Assembly: GCA_013397935.1 (NCBI GenBank)
Contig: VZRN01003159.1
Location: 767,165-831,164 of the forward strand
Origin: Dasyornis broadbenti
Lineage: Eukaryota; Chordata; Aves; Passeriformes; Dasyornithidae
Direction of reading: 5' to 3'
Length of the DNA stretch: 64,000 nucleotides
Shown here: in pieces, positions 23,683-36,027 of the stretch
Layout: every line of letters starts with the position of its first letter
Numbering within the stretch: the first letter of the stretch is position 1
Translations under genes and position numbers: made by a program
The notes under the pieces: model-generated
What the model saw: the letters and a program-made list of their open reading frames with translations, nothing else
Database searches by the model: none
Told to the model about the DNA's origin: nothing

Positions 23683-26146
23683 GGTGACCAAACTTAAATG
23701 GGAGTATCTTAAAGGCCACATGATTGCTCTAGCTTCTGGGATGTGGGATGTTATTCCTTGTTTTTTAAGAAAAGGTTTGAAAGGTCTGTTTATTTCCCTA
23801 CTGGACAGAGTAGAAAAACTTTTGAATTAAAACCTCATGTTTGGAATGGGGAGATGAATGGTTGTCAGGGAAATGTTTTCCTATAAATTTGCTTGGTGTA
23901 TGGGAACTTGTAAAAAGGGTTTATTCCCTATGTAGGAAATGAAGCCTTTATCACACTGTACAGCACAAATGCCAGTGTACTTGGGGGAACTGAAACATTT
24001 GAACCGTTTTCTTCACTGAGATGGACCTGTTGATCCCTGCAGGATGACTCAGATACAGACTGTCATTCTTCAGGGATTTTTAAATGAAGCTGTGATCTTC
24101 AGTGTTCAGGCACATTAAGTTTCAAAACAGTTCTCAGTTTTGATTGTTTGATGCTTGAATATTAGTGGTCTGTTAGTAATCTTCTACCCATGTTTCATTT
24201 TGGGATTTGACTCTTCCTGGCCATTAGACTACCAAGATAACTGATTATGTAGCCAAGTATTTGGTACACACTGAGTCCAGCTGTTTTGCTCAGTTTTATT
24301 CCTTTGTACTATTGTACATGGAGCAATCCTGTTAAGCAGCTGATATTTGCATCTTTTACATCTCTTCTCACTATGTTCACCCTACATTTTATTTTAATTT
24401 GGTTTTATTTCTTGTGCTGTACTGAACCTTAGCAGAAATGCATACTGCAGAATATGTTGACAAAGTCCAGTCTAAATCCACTTTTTCTTTTACTCACAAC
24501 CCACAAACAGAGGTCACATCTCCTCAGACTTCTACCTCTCGAGTAGTTTGTGGCTGCAGCCCACAGCACTTAATACTGACAGGTGGCATCAGAACTCCTC
24601 CTGGAGTGTTTCCCATGCTTCCACATCTGGAGAGGCAGAAGTGCAGAAAAAACTAATATGGAGCTAAGACAGCCATAAAAGCTTATAAATTAAATTATTT
24701 TTTGTAACTTGTGTATTCAGAGCTGCATACTATCCCTGGGGTTTGTAGTCGGAGCGAAAGTTATGCACATACAAATAATGTATTTACTTTCTGCATATAA
24801 AAGCATGTGTGTGGAACAAATTTGAAAATCTAGAGTGGTTGAAACTTAGTGGAATTGTTTTGAATAATTAAAAATATTTTATTTCCAGTGAATTCACAAC
24901 TATCATTCCTTGGGAGACTTGCCACCTTTAAAGGAAATACAAATTATTCTCTATTCTTCAGTCTTGAGATGAAGAATTGAAAAGACTGACTCATCAGTGT
25001 GAAAGCAATTCAGACCAATAAATCTGGGAGTCCTCTAGCCAATATAAAACAATAAACTAGTCCTACAAAACATTCCAAATGATTTTTTTTTTTTTCTCTA
25101 AGACTGAAACACTTTCATACTACCCTAGGGAAAGTATGTCATCTACAAAACCTAGACAGTAAAGATTTTTTTTTTACTCCATAAGGTCTTGAAATTTGGG
25201 ATTATAGACATTTTATACTGAAATAAAACTTTGGTCTTCCAAGATTTCTTTTTCTGCAGAAAAAAAAAAAAAAAAAANNNNNNNNNNNNNNNNNNNNNNN
25301 NNNNNNNNNAAAAAAAAGAAAAGTTATCTGAAAGACAGCACTAATGCAACATATGAGAAACCTAGGTGTTACCCTGCTCTTCTTGACCAAGGTCAGGAAT
25401 TCATACCCTCTACCAAGTCCAGGTAAATGCTCTGTTCAGCTGCCTATTCTGGACCCAGGAGCTACTGCTTTGATTACTCAATCCATCTTGCATCTAGGGG
25501 GTATTTTGGTCTGCAACATCCATTTGTATCTCCTCAAGAAAAAGAAGCAAAAAAAATCCCAAACATCTCCACGTTTGACTGTGTTGCTGTTTTGGTAAAG
25601 AATTTATCACATGGACAAAATTTAAACCTGGATTTCTACACTCCATGAGGAATATTGTACTGTCATATGTATTACAGGTACTGCAGAATGTACTGCAGAT
25701 ATTTCACAAACAATGTAATTTAGATTATATACTTAGCAATTTGGAATCTAGTAGCATCTGGGTTGATGATGCTCTGACAGCTCATTCTGTGAAAAATGTG
25801 ATAATTACTCTTTGGGTTTGTAGATTTCAGCTACCAAAGTTTCCTTCTGTGATTTGTTAGCTGGCATATCAAGGGAGTAAAGACCAGTTTGTCATTATGG
25901 CAGCAGCTGGGTTTAGTGCTGTCATGGAGGAAATGGCTGCCAGAGGGTGAGCAGAAGAGTTCATAGCTGCCAAGTGAATGCCCTGCCATCATTATCTGGA
26001 GACTGGGAGGATGCTGGATGCCTGGCAAGGTCTTGTTGCTTCTGGCCCCACTGTTGCTAGCAGTACTGGCTTTTTATAGTTAAAAGTATTGCTGTTTAAA
26101 AGAAGATAAAGTATCAGATCTACTCAGTTCTTTGTTTCTTTCCTGA
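23683..26146. other. AT-rich DNA without a recognisable gene; contains an assembly gap
   Basis: About 2.5 kb with open frames of at most 84 codons and no recognised element. It includes a sequencing gap inside poly-A (25278-25309). Confidence 0.55.
25261..25317. other. Assembly gap (32 N) inside a poly-A tract
   Basis: A17 at 25261-25277, N at 25278-25309, then A8 from 25310. The gap falls entirely within a homopolymer, so its true content is probably a longer poly-A or A-rich microsatellite. A retroposon tail on the plus strand is possible, but the upstream 300 bp do not resemble a known element. Confidence 0.9.
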
Positions 26147-26521
26147 TCATAAAATCATAGAATATTTTGGGTTGGAAGGGACGTTAAAGATCATTTAGTT
26201 CAATCCTCCTGCCATGAGCAGGGGACAGCCTCTATGGGCAACCTGTGTCAGTGCTTCACCAGCCTCACGGTAAAGAATTTCCTCCAAATAACTAATCCAA
26301 ATTCACCCTCTTTCAGTTTGAAGCCATTATGCTTTTTTGTAATGCTCCATGCCCTTGTGAAACATTCTATCCAGCTCTCTTATAGGCCTCTTTTAGATAC
26401 TGAAAAGTTGCTATGAGGTATCTCTGGAGTCCTCTTCTGGCTGAACAACCCCATCTCTCTCCCAGCATGTCTTTATGGGAGAGGTGCTCCATCTGGTCAT
26501 CTTTGTGACCCTCCTCTGGAC

Positions 26522-26842
26522 TCACTCCAGTAGGTGCATGTCCTTCTTATGTTGGGGGCCCCAGAGCTGATGTAGTTCTCCAGTTGGGGTCTCACCAGAG
26601 CAGAGCAGAGCAGAGCAGAGGGGCAGAATCCCCTCCCTGGCTCTGCTGCCCACGCTGCTCTGGATGCAGCCCAGGACACGTTTGGCTTTCTGGGCTGGGG
26701 GTGCACATGGCTGGGTCATGTCCAACCTCTCACCCACCAGCACCCCCAAGTTCTTCTCCTCCAGGCTGCTCTCCATCCATTCTCCACCCAGCCTGTGCTT
26801 GTACATGGAATTGTCCCAACTCAGGTGCAGGTGACCCTGCAC
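26522..26842 (-). pseudogene. CR1 ORF2 C-terminal relic, open for 106 codons
   Basis: One continuous minus-strand frame shows the conserved post-reverse-transcriptase part of CR1 ORF2. Recognisable pieces are YKHRLGGEWMESS, EEKNLGVLVGERLDM, AQKAKRVLGCIQSSV and QLWGPQHKKDMHLLE. The frame then stops at 26522. The (CAGAG)n slippage adds a few residues around 'LCSALLCSG'. The catalytic reverse-transcriptase core is absent, so it is non-functional. It is less eroded than the copies at 9.6 kb and 36 kb. Confidence 0.85.
26598..26620. repeat. (CAGAG)n microsatellite within CR1
   Basis: Four to five copies of CAGAG in tandem (AGAGCAGAGCAGAGCAGAG). The same site in the CR1 at 10147 has only two or three, so this is a local expansion after insertion or a polymorphism of the source element. 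Confidence 0.85.
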
Positions 26843-26908
26843 TTGGCCTTGTTCAACTTGATGAGGCTTGCATGAGCTGACCTCTCAAGCCTGATGGGTG
26901 CAATTGAG

Positions 26909-29900
26909 TGTTATGAGAAAGGAAAAGAAAATGTTTGGTGAGCCATTACATTTTGCTTAAATTACCTTATAAATGAAAAATTTTCTGTGTTGAGTTTCTC
27001 ACACTAGTGAAAAGAGACAGAGAACATCTCCATGGGTGACGATTAGCTGCTTAGCTCTTCTCCATATTATACAAGCCATGTCTTGGTTTATTGAATATTG
27101 TAACAAGGTGTCTTGACAAGATGGCAACACTTTCTTGGGATGGTTTATCAAAAACCTCTTGTAGACAAGCTTAGCCCATCCAAATTAAGTGCTGGTGTCA
27201 ACACTGACAGCTGTGCTGGTGCAGCGACTGTATATGCCAGGGATGATATTGACCTTTCAACTCTGTCAAGCCTGCTTGTTGACCTAAGGAAAAAAATGTG
27301 GTCAGCGGTTGGAAAATCCTCTGCAGGAGGAGAATGAATTCCGAATTAGTGTGACTGAATAAAACCTAGGCAGAACACCTCTGTTAGACAGAACAGAAGA
27401 GAAAGATGAAAACCAGCCTGAGAAGGACTCCAGACCTTTCTCTTTTAGATGCTACATAAAATATAGAAAGGCTTGCTGTTCACTTCTTTGCTTGCCGAAA
27501 TGCCTCAAAGTGATATGAACACTGCAGACATGAGAAAAAATAATCAGGTGTAAAGTGAAATCTCCTATTGGAGATCTTTCTTATGCAGGTGCATTTAAGA
27601 CACGCTAGATATATGACAGAAGAAAATAACGAAAAATATAAAACCAAAGAACAAATCTACTCTGAAAATTCACAGTAGCCAGATTTTCTTTTTAATTCCT
27701 AATTTCCATATCTAATGCTTTCAATTTGGTAATAAAAATGTGGTATTTTCCTCCAGGACAGAAGTGCAAGTTTATCCTGGATACCAAGTGAATTTCTTTG
27801 TACCCTACCTGACACTGCCACATGTACTCTGCAAGTAATATAGGTAACACCAATTGCATGAGAACTCATTCTGCCTGGGATCTTCAACATGCTTTTTATG
27901 GAACGTGTTCAGTCCTTCACTGAGGATGCCAGTATAATTCCCTGGATTTAGTAATGCTTAGAGAGGAATGAAAGCCAGTGCATGCAGCTAGACTGTTGCC
28001 ATGAGGCCTAGTGGAATGAAATGACTGTTTCCAAAGTCAGTACAGGCAAACAGCTTCAGTAATATGCAAAGTTGAAACATGCATTTTATATAGCATAACT
28101 AGCTGTTTTTTCCAACATTATCACCAATACCTGAAATGCAGATTAAATGGATTCTGTGAGATTTTACTTTTTATTGTATTTATTTGTTTTAAGCTCTTAG
28201 TTTTAATCTCCTAGCCAGCTCCTGAATGCTCAGGTCCTAAATTATCAGCTTGCGGAATTTTACCTATATATGTGTAACTTCGCTGCCAGGTAGCTGTAAA
28301 GGCTGCACTCCAGCTGTACAATCAGTCGTTTTCTTCCTACTTTTTATGCTCAGCTGGTGCTAGCAGTGTCAGTGAGCTGCTGTCTGAACTCTTCATGTTA
28401 CGCAAAAGCAGTGGTGTTTAACAGCTGAACTTGAGCTGCACTGCTTCTTGTTTGAACAGAGGCATTTAAACTGTTCGCATGTTTCTTCATGTTCTCATTT
28501 TCTGCCTCAAATATTTCCTCTTGCCAAGAGCCCTTCTCAGTCATTGCATCCAAACCTCAGAGTGCAGCTCCTCAGACTGGGTTTGCTATCCCCACAGCCA
28601 GCTGACAAATTCTCTTGCTATAATGCAGTCCCCAGTCCTTCTCTTACAAAAAATTTGCCTTTTGTGCCCAGAGAAAATGGCTTGAGTCAGAATATTCACA
28701 TATCTCAATATTTTTAATACAACATGGATTCTTTTTATTGGAAGTATAGGGTGGCTTGTTCTCTCAACATGGTATGTGAAGTGGGATCACTGGTATATAA
28801 CCTTTAATTTGTTTCTCAAATGGAATACAGTTTGTCAACAAAGGGTTTGCACACAATTTCTAAATTTGTTTTTCTAGGCAAGTTGAATTGAAACTGCTAC
28901 CATGACAAAATTGGGAAAGCTTTTGAGTGTGAAATTCCTTCTCTGGTGTTCAAGCAGGTGTATAACTGAATCCACAATTTACAGTTTTAACTAAGCAATT
29001 TGGACGGTAGCCTCATATGGAATTTGCTCAGTTCTCCTTGAATTCATTATGATATAAACTGAAATGTACTTCTCGGCAGGATTTTGCTTAAAAGTCTCAT
29101 TCCAAATGTGCACCTCATCATAAAAGGCTTGCAATCACCAGTATTGCACAATATCTTGCACATGAACAGCTATATAAATTAAATTTTCACCTTTATTAAA
29201 TTTGGATTAAAAGTTAATTACAATTATTTTAACAATACGGCATGACACTGCTTGATTTGGGCAGAATTATACAAAAATTCTGTCTGCTGTGGTATTTACT
29301 CTACCTTCCTTTGATTTTACATCAGCTTCTTAAATATTGTACTGAAACATATTTGACACAGAAACATTTTCCAACTGAATATACTCAGGAATTAAATTAT
29401 TTATTTGAATTGTTTTGACACCGATGTTAAGATCATTCAGTCTTTAGATGTTATTTAGACACAATTCCCAATCCGTGGACTGTTCTTCAGGATAGCCAAC
29501 TATTGCAGCAGCTTGTGTATGTCTTTTCGACCATCAGGCTTAGTTGGAACAGTAAGTGCCTTCACTAACAAAGACTGGCAAGTTTGAAGCCAAAGCAGAG
29601 CATTCACTGAATCCAACAATATGAGCAAAGAGCTGTCTTACGTAAGCAGTAAAGAATGCCAAGGAGGGGAATAAAAGTGTGATGCTTGTTCTACACAGTT
29701 AATTAGCTAGTTAAGCCCAAAGTAGATGGAAACATCTAACGCTGCTCAGCGGTAAACCCTATCCTAAAGCTGGGAACATTCCTATGTAATGAGAAAAAAC
29801 AAAATACAGAAGTAATTTCCTTTAAACTAGTGGCTAGCACATTCAATGGAATAGATTCTAAAGTGTCTTTATTTTCTGATCTGGATAAGAGATCTAATAC

Positions 29901-32900
29901 AACACACTTTTATTAGGTATTCCAGGCTTGTGTTTTTCCTTCTGTGAAGTTGTTTAATTTTCTGTGAATATTTTATGGAGCTGGTGGTTAGACTATCTAG
30001 GCAAGTGCTCTAACAACTGTATTATCTATTCTACTTATTTTTATTAATTTTCCTAAGATATTCTCTTCAGCTGTGTGAAGTAAAATGGCCTCAAGTAGAG
30101 AAACAGGGAAATAAAAAAACAGTAAGTCCATGTTACTGTGCAATTCAGGCACTGTCCAGAAGTGTGGAAAATTTATAATAGATCTTGATCCAAACCAGGC
30201 CAGGGGTTGGATCAGATTCATGCTCTTACCTACTGGATTGTGGCAGAGAGCACTTCCTTCCAAAAAGTCTTGCCAATCACAACCTTTTGTAGAAGATTTA
30301 GTTCAGATTCACACCCTAAAAAACCTTTATATCAAGATAAGCACAGTGGAGGAACACCTACTAATGTTAGTCATGGATTAAGATGCCTGGTAGATCAACG
30401 ACATTAGGCTGTAGATGATGTCCTGCATAGCCACTTGTTTAGGCATGCTGAAATTTTACTAGATATGGATGTGGATGTGGTATAGCAAGGCTTGCAAACA
30501 GTGGAGTTTCTTGCTGAAGAGTTTTTTTTCTTTTTATGCCTCTAATTGCATTTTTTCAGTTGCAATGATTGGATGATTTTCCTGAAGATTGGAGGTGTCT
30601 CTGCAGGTTGGAAGACTCTTTCAAACTCAGATTTCTTTAACCTGGGATTATTTAAAAAGAGAGTAATATTACTCACCTTAAAATTAGTTTCTGTGACTCA
30701 TGCTACAAGCTCAAAATCTGTCTCCAGTTGGGTTTATATCTCTGTTTTCTCTCATTTCTTTCCCTTCTGTAATTTATCACTAAGCAAGGCACTTAATCAC
30801 ATGCATAGCAAATGATAAAGGAAGATATGGACACTAGTACAAAATTCCTAAGAAAACAGTTCCTTTAATACTTGTGAAAAGAAGGCAGAACTTTGTATTC
30901 TTAAATAGTGACCACAACTTTTTGGATGATGCAGCTGTCACTATAGTTCATGATATGATAACTAACAATTTAGTTAGTTGATATTTTTAAGGGACTTCAA
31001 AATAATGTGAAATGCAGTTGCAGACTCGCAGAAACAAACTAAATATGAAGATGTAAATTTTTTCCATAAAGAATCTTAAGTCATGATAGGTTAATGAAAG
31101 ATGCATTCTCTATTAAAAAAAATATAAATTTTCCTTATTTCAAGTCACGTTCAGTTCTTTTTTTCTCTGCTCAGTCTTAAATAAAGCTTTTCGGTTCACT
31201 TCTCATTAGATTGTGGGGTGATGTGTGAATAGGCAAACACACATGCTATATAGAGTTCCATCTTTGTGCTGTCTAACTTGCCAGGACCTAGATAATACAA
31301 ATCTATTTGAGGCAGGGAGTACAGCTTTTGCCTAAGAGACCAGTTTAGCACAAGGTAAGGGTGTAGTTCACAGTTTTGCTAAAAATATCCTCTGATATTT
31401 CTGAAACAGTGGATACTGGTACTATTTTTGTATCAAAATATAAACTCATAATGGATTATTAAGGCTTGCCAGTTTGCCTTGAGTTAAATGTACTTGCCTA
31501 GTATCTAGAATTACGAGTGCTGACCTTCTTTGGAATCTTTAGGTACTTTTGTCATTAACATAAATAGTACACAATCCTAACAATAAAGAAAAAATACACT
31601 TACAGTCTATTTAGGTGTAAGGTTTGTTTCTAAAATAAAATGTACATACTAGAAAGATAGAGGCACTTCCTCTTGCTTGGACTGTAATGAGCTTCATGTC
31701 TTTTAGGGCCTGTTACTCTAATAAACTTTAAAAATCTTGTTGCATTGCAATGGAAATGGAATGATCTTGACAAGCTAAAAATGTTGTTTCATATTGATGT
31801 TTCCTGTGATGTTACCCTAAACTGTGTCAGCAGGTATTGTACATTAGCTTCTTGCTAAGATATTAAATAAAATGCATTATTCTCATACTCCTCTCAGTAC
31901 ATCTCTTTCTAAACACTCATAGGAAGAAATTACTCTAACTACCTGTGAAGGCTGAAGGATTTTCATGGTTACAGAGTTTTTTCTGTATTTCTTCTCAATC
32001 ATTAACTTTTTGTTGATCTGCTTTGCTGCTTCCCAGGAGTGAAGGACATCTCAGCAAAAGGCTCAAGCCAGAGATTTCAAAGGAGCTCAGTGGATCATAA
32101 CAGGCTGTGATTTCTTGTTACAGAATGATGGCTGCTACATAATCTTTCCTTTTGATTATCATCACAGATATTTTAAACCATCCAGAAGTAATTTAGTTAG
32201 TTGGAAGACTCTTTTCCTCTGTAGTCAATGTATGGAGAGCAGAGTTTGTTTATGTTGCAGCCTGTAAGGATGTAACAAAAAACGCTCAATGTCACTATTT
32301 CCTCACTAGCTTTTAGCACCTCTGTGTTCAGTCCTTTATTTCTCACTGTGAAGTTCTGATTCAGAGATGTATCTCTGTGCCTTGATGTAGCACAGTCGGA
32401 TACCGTGGCCCACGGAATAAAGGGCACCACTCTTTAATTTAAGGCCTTGAAGCCAGGACTGAGCTGGACAATGTGTGCACCCAGAAGGCTTGATATGGGC
32501 TGGCTAGCTGGCGGTGGGAAGCAGGCAGTTTTTACAATACAAGCAGGGACTTTAGGGGCTTCGCTGTCTTCACATCTCTACCTATTGCATTGACACACTT
32601 CTCCCTATGTGGTCAAGACTGGTTTTAATAGAAATCTAAGGAAGCTAATGGGCAGTCAATGGGAAAATCATGATGATCACAGTCTTTGAGCACTTTTTTA
32701 AAGGCTTGAAAGCAAGCAGTTTTAAAAGTCCTGGCGTATTATTCCTGTAAAGCTGGCACCTGGCACAATCAGCTGGATTGGGGTGACTTTGTAACAGACT
32801 CCAAGCTGGGCTTTGCTCTGAGTAATCCACCTATCAGATGAGAAAACTCTGCCCAACTTTAATTTCTTTTTATAATTCCACCTCCCTTTCCTTTTACTTT

Positions 32901-33479
32901 TTTTTTTTTTTTTTTTAATTATTCAGGAATAGTTATCTCTCTTAATTAGCCATACATCCTATTAAGAAGACGGGTTGCACAGAAGCCACTAGGCCAAGGA
33001 CAGAGGGGTTGCCTGCTGCTATAAAGTAAACCAGTAGAGGGTACTAATGACTTTCATTGTTGATTCCTGCTTAAGTAAATGTTAATATATTCAGTGCTGA
33101 AATGCGTATTTGAAAACAAGAGCATACTACAAGTTGTAAACAGAAAGACAAGTTTGTCATCATTGCTTTTTGCTGCCTGCATTTAATTTCCAGCTCTTCA
33201 GTGGACATTTCAGATGCTTTTTTATGTGAAGCATGAGTTAGCTAAAAAAGTTGAGAGGGTAAGTTACCATATTGGCATATTCACAGTAGAAGATTACAAA
33301 GCTGAAGAAACATATAAATAGGTGTCCTAATTTACTGTCTATATGTGATGTTGTTATTGCACAGGAGGGTGAATGCTTAACACTTTAGAGAAGATGCTTG
33401 ATGTATACTGTAATTACAATTTTTATGAATAGCAGGCAAAGCTTTCCAAACACATGGGTACACCAAAAACTAGGGAGGA
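26909..33479. other. AT-rich DNA without a recognisable gene
   Basis: About 6.6 kb with open frames of at most 89 codons and none recognised. The frame 27113-27337 (+) has no known domain. A T19 run lies at 32898-32916. No CR1 or LTR signature was seen. Confidence 0.55.
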
Positions 33480-33930
33480 CTGACAAATCTAGGCTCAATT
33501 AGCAGTTTTCTTTGTGTTTGTATCCTTGCGCTTGGCATGGATAGGTAGTGGGTCCGGGGGGTGCCCAGCCAAGTGGCATGTCGGCCAGGACACACTGGGA
33601 GAGACAGGCTGGGCTGGCAGCAGGGCTCCCCCAGCCCTGGGTCAGGCCATGCTGGGAAGCTTAGCCTGGGCTGTGGTGTCCTGGGTGAGCTGGTGCAGCC
33701 CTCACAGACTCCTACCAGGCTGCAGTGGGGGGCCCCACTCACTGCAGAAACCTGATGTCCGGCCATGCCAGGCCAGCAGCAATCAGCAGCAATCAGCAGC
33801 TCTGCGCTCTGCAGAGGGTATTGCTGTGTTATGCATTTCTTTGCCATGCACTTAACTTGATCCATGCTTTTCTCCATGAGACCCCCCTCCCAGCTTGACT
33901 TCCCCTTGACATTCACGTGGCTTTTTGCTG
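33480..33930. other. GC-rich block, unclassified, possibly repeat-derived
   Basis: The interval 33530-33800 is far richer in G and C than its surroundings. It contains GGGTCCGGGGGGTGCCC and several GCCAGG/CTGGC blocks. A 148-codon minus-strand frame (33470-33916), the longest in the window, and a 113-codon plus-strand frame (33514-33855) overlap. Such simultaneous openness follows from base composition. Neither protein has a recognisable domain. A short CAGCAGCAAT tandem lies at 33774-33800. A CR1 3' end abuts at 33943. The block could be an unrecognised LTR or other mobile element, or a small old CpG-type region. I cannot decide. Confidence 0.4.
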
Positions 33931-33942
33931 TTTAGGTGCTGT

Positions 33943-34087
33943 GAGAATCACAGAGTCATAGAATGGCTTGAGTTGGAAGATACCTAAAGACCATCTGTGG
34001 CCAACCCTTCTGCCCTAGGCAGGGACATCTTCCAGTAAACCAGGTTGTCCCTCCATTCAACCCGGCCTTGAAGGCTTCCAGGGAAGT
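33943..34087 (-). mobile_element. Short CR1 LINE 3' end
   Basis: AATCACAGAGTCATAGAATGG begins the reverse-complemented 3' tail. The usual 3' UTR blocks follow, including GACCATCTGTGGCCAACCC, CTAGGCAGGGACATC and CGGCCTTGAAGGCTTCCAGGG. Similarity stops near 34087, so only about 145 bp of 3' UTR were kept. Minus strand; heavily 5'-truncated. Confidence 0.92.
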
Positions 34088-36027
34088 GTTGTGTGCAGTC
34101 CACTCCAGGGTGTAAAAGAGGCTAGTCAGCTATTCTAGTGAGACCATTATGGGAAAGTGGGTCTTAGTAATCAAATGAAATACCATCAGTAAGGCAATGA
34201 ACAGTGAGGTGCTGCATGGGGAGGTCTGCAGGCACTGTTGCATCTAAAACCTGTCAGCTGGCACGTCATCTGCCAGCAGCTCCCTCAGCTGTCCAAGCTA
34301 GAGGCCATTCCAGCCTCGTCTTTGCCAGCAGCACACACAATGGCACATATTACAACAGTACAATAACAATTGTGGTGTCAATAGCATTAATGGTTTATAA
34401 TAATCACAAGTTCCTCTTTAAAAACGTTTTTGTCGCTGTTACAGTTACTGTGTAGAAACATATTTTAAATTCCAGAATCCAGACGTACTGTACACAAAGA
34501 GTGATGTCCTAAATGATGGCCTAAAATTTAGAAGCAAGTGGTCCTCCTTCCTGTCTGCATCTCTGATATAGCACCACAGCACTGCTTGGATGTTTGTGAG
34601 GTGATGTCTGAGGGGAGGGTCCAAAGGCAGTTTGTCTCCCCATGTTTTTGCTGGAAATGCATGGAACATGATGTATTTGCGTCTAGGCTCTGCTTGCCCT
34701 ACACATTTTGGAAGTGTACCAGTTGCAGTAAATATAACCAGTGACAGCATGGACCTTAACCCAATAAGTGTAATATCCCTCAAACTAATAAGGAAATTAA
34801 AAAAATCTTGGTATACATTTCCTTATACTAGTTGTTGTAATAGTATAACCCACAAAGATATTTTTTCCTACAGTACAAGTTTTTATAATATTTTTACATC
34901 TGTCAAGTTTATATGTTTCCCATAGAACAAAATTTTCTTTAACTATAAGATATATTTGTGTCTTTTCTGGTAGTCAGAAATATAAAGCATTCAAACCAAA
35001 AAACAAGCAGAGAACACCATCCTCTTCTAAAGTACTTGGACAAAAAAAATTTATTTTCTCCTTTTCTGGAGCATTCCATCTGTCCTTCCACATGCTAGGA
35101 AGTTCAAGATATATTAATTCATTGAGTTTAATTCAGTAATGGTATTGCCATAGCAGGATAATGAAATCCTAAAACACACTTATGTACAGTTTCGCATATT
35201 TGCAAATCAGACCTGAGAAGTTTAACAGAGCCTGTAAATAAGCAGAGTTTTTTTTGGTCTGACCTGTTAGCTTTTGCTGCAGCACTGTTATGGACTTTGT
35301 AAATTTTTCACTAGGAAAGGTCATGATTTTGCAACAAAAATGATTGTACAGCAAATTAGCTGTTTTTTTACCTTATCAAACTGTTACTCAGGTATGCAAA
35401 ATTATAGCAGTTAAGGATGGATATATGCCTTACTTTGTTGTCAAAATATGATTTGTATCTGCTACACATACTGGTAAAGCGATTGTAGGACTGTTTTCAA
35501 GAAGAGCTTCAAATTTAGTGTTCAATATCCCCTCTAGATGTGTAAGTCTTCTCTCCATACACTGTAACTTCCTTGGGGCAACGGTTATATCTTAAAAGTT
35601 TTTTAATAAGTTGCAATATGAAGAAATATTTACTAGTCTCTGTGGAGTAACCCATAGAAAACTAGATCCACTGACGCTGGTGCAGAGTGCAGGTTGCCCC
35701 TTCATATGTTACTGGGAGTACATTTGTCCCATGGGATTTATAATTCAGAAAGGAAAGACAGAGTGAACAGAGGCTTTAAAGTGGATCAAGTACTCCACAG
35801 ATCTCTCAGACAACACATTGAATTGCCTCATCTCTTATTTCTGACCTAAATGCCCCATTTTTAAGATAGTTCTCACAGGAGTGTGTTGCCCCACCCTTGT
35901 GGCTGTCTTCCCACTGGCAGCAACAGTTAGCTTCAGCTTTATTCTTAATAAAGAAGAATATTTTGAAGCTTCAGCTTCAGCTTTATTCTTAAGAGTAAAG
36001 CTCCCACATTAAATTTTGGAGTATTAA
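34088..36027. other. AT-rich DNA without a recognisable gene
   Basis: About 1.9 kb. Frames reach 112 codons (34445-34783, minus) but overlap open plus-strand frames and show no domain. A 20-bp direct repeat occurs at 35929-35992. Sequence 34088-34330 is of mixed GC and could belong with the unclassified block before the CR1 tail. Confidence 0.5.
35929..35992. repeat. 20-bp direct repeat, 44-bp spacing
   Basis: AGCTTCAGCTTTATTCTTAA occurs at 35929-35948 and at 35973-35992, identical, with AATATTTTGAAGCTTC-like sequence between. It is most likely a local duplication. Confidence 0.85.

Larger units (their letters stand above)
26147..26908 (-). mobile_element. CR1 LINE fragment with internal deletion
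   Basis: The plus strand starts ATCATAAAATCATAGAATATTTTGGG, the CR1 3' tail in reverse complement, and continues through the 3' UTR into ORF2 to about 'GCATGAGCTGACCTCTCAAGCCTG'. The 3' UTR lacks the usual ~75-bp stretch between 'GCAGGGGACAG' and 'CCTCTATGGGCAACCTG' (26220-26245), the section that normally holds 'CCAGGTTGCTCA..GGCCTTGAACACTTCCA'. A local (CAGAG)n expansion lies at 26598-26620. It is 5'-truncated near 26908 and still has its true 3' end. Confidence 0.94.

Noticed and set aside
26598..26620. CRISPR-like short repeats
   Set aside because: Simple (CAGAG)n microsatellite in a CR1; no spacer structure. No CRISPR array exists in the window, and the DNA is vertebrate.
33470..33916. 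148-codon minus-strand open frame, the longest in the window
   Set aside because: It lies in GC-rich DNA where the opposite strand is also open; no domain, no signal of coding selection and no splice context. Treated as a composition effect.
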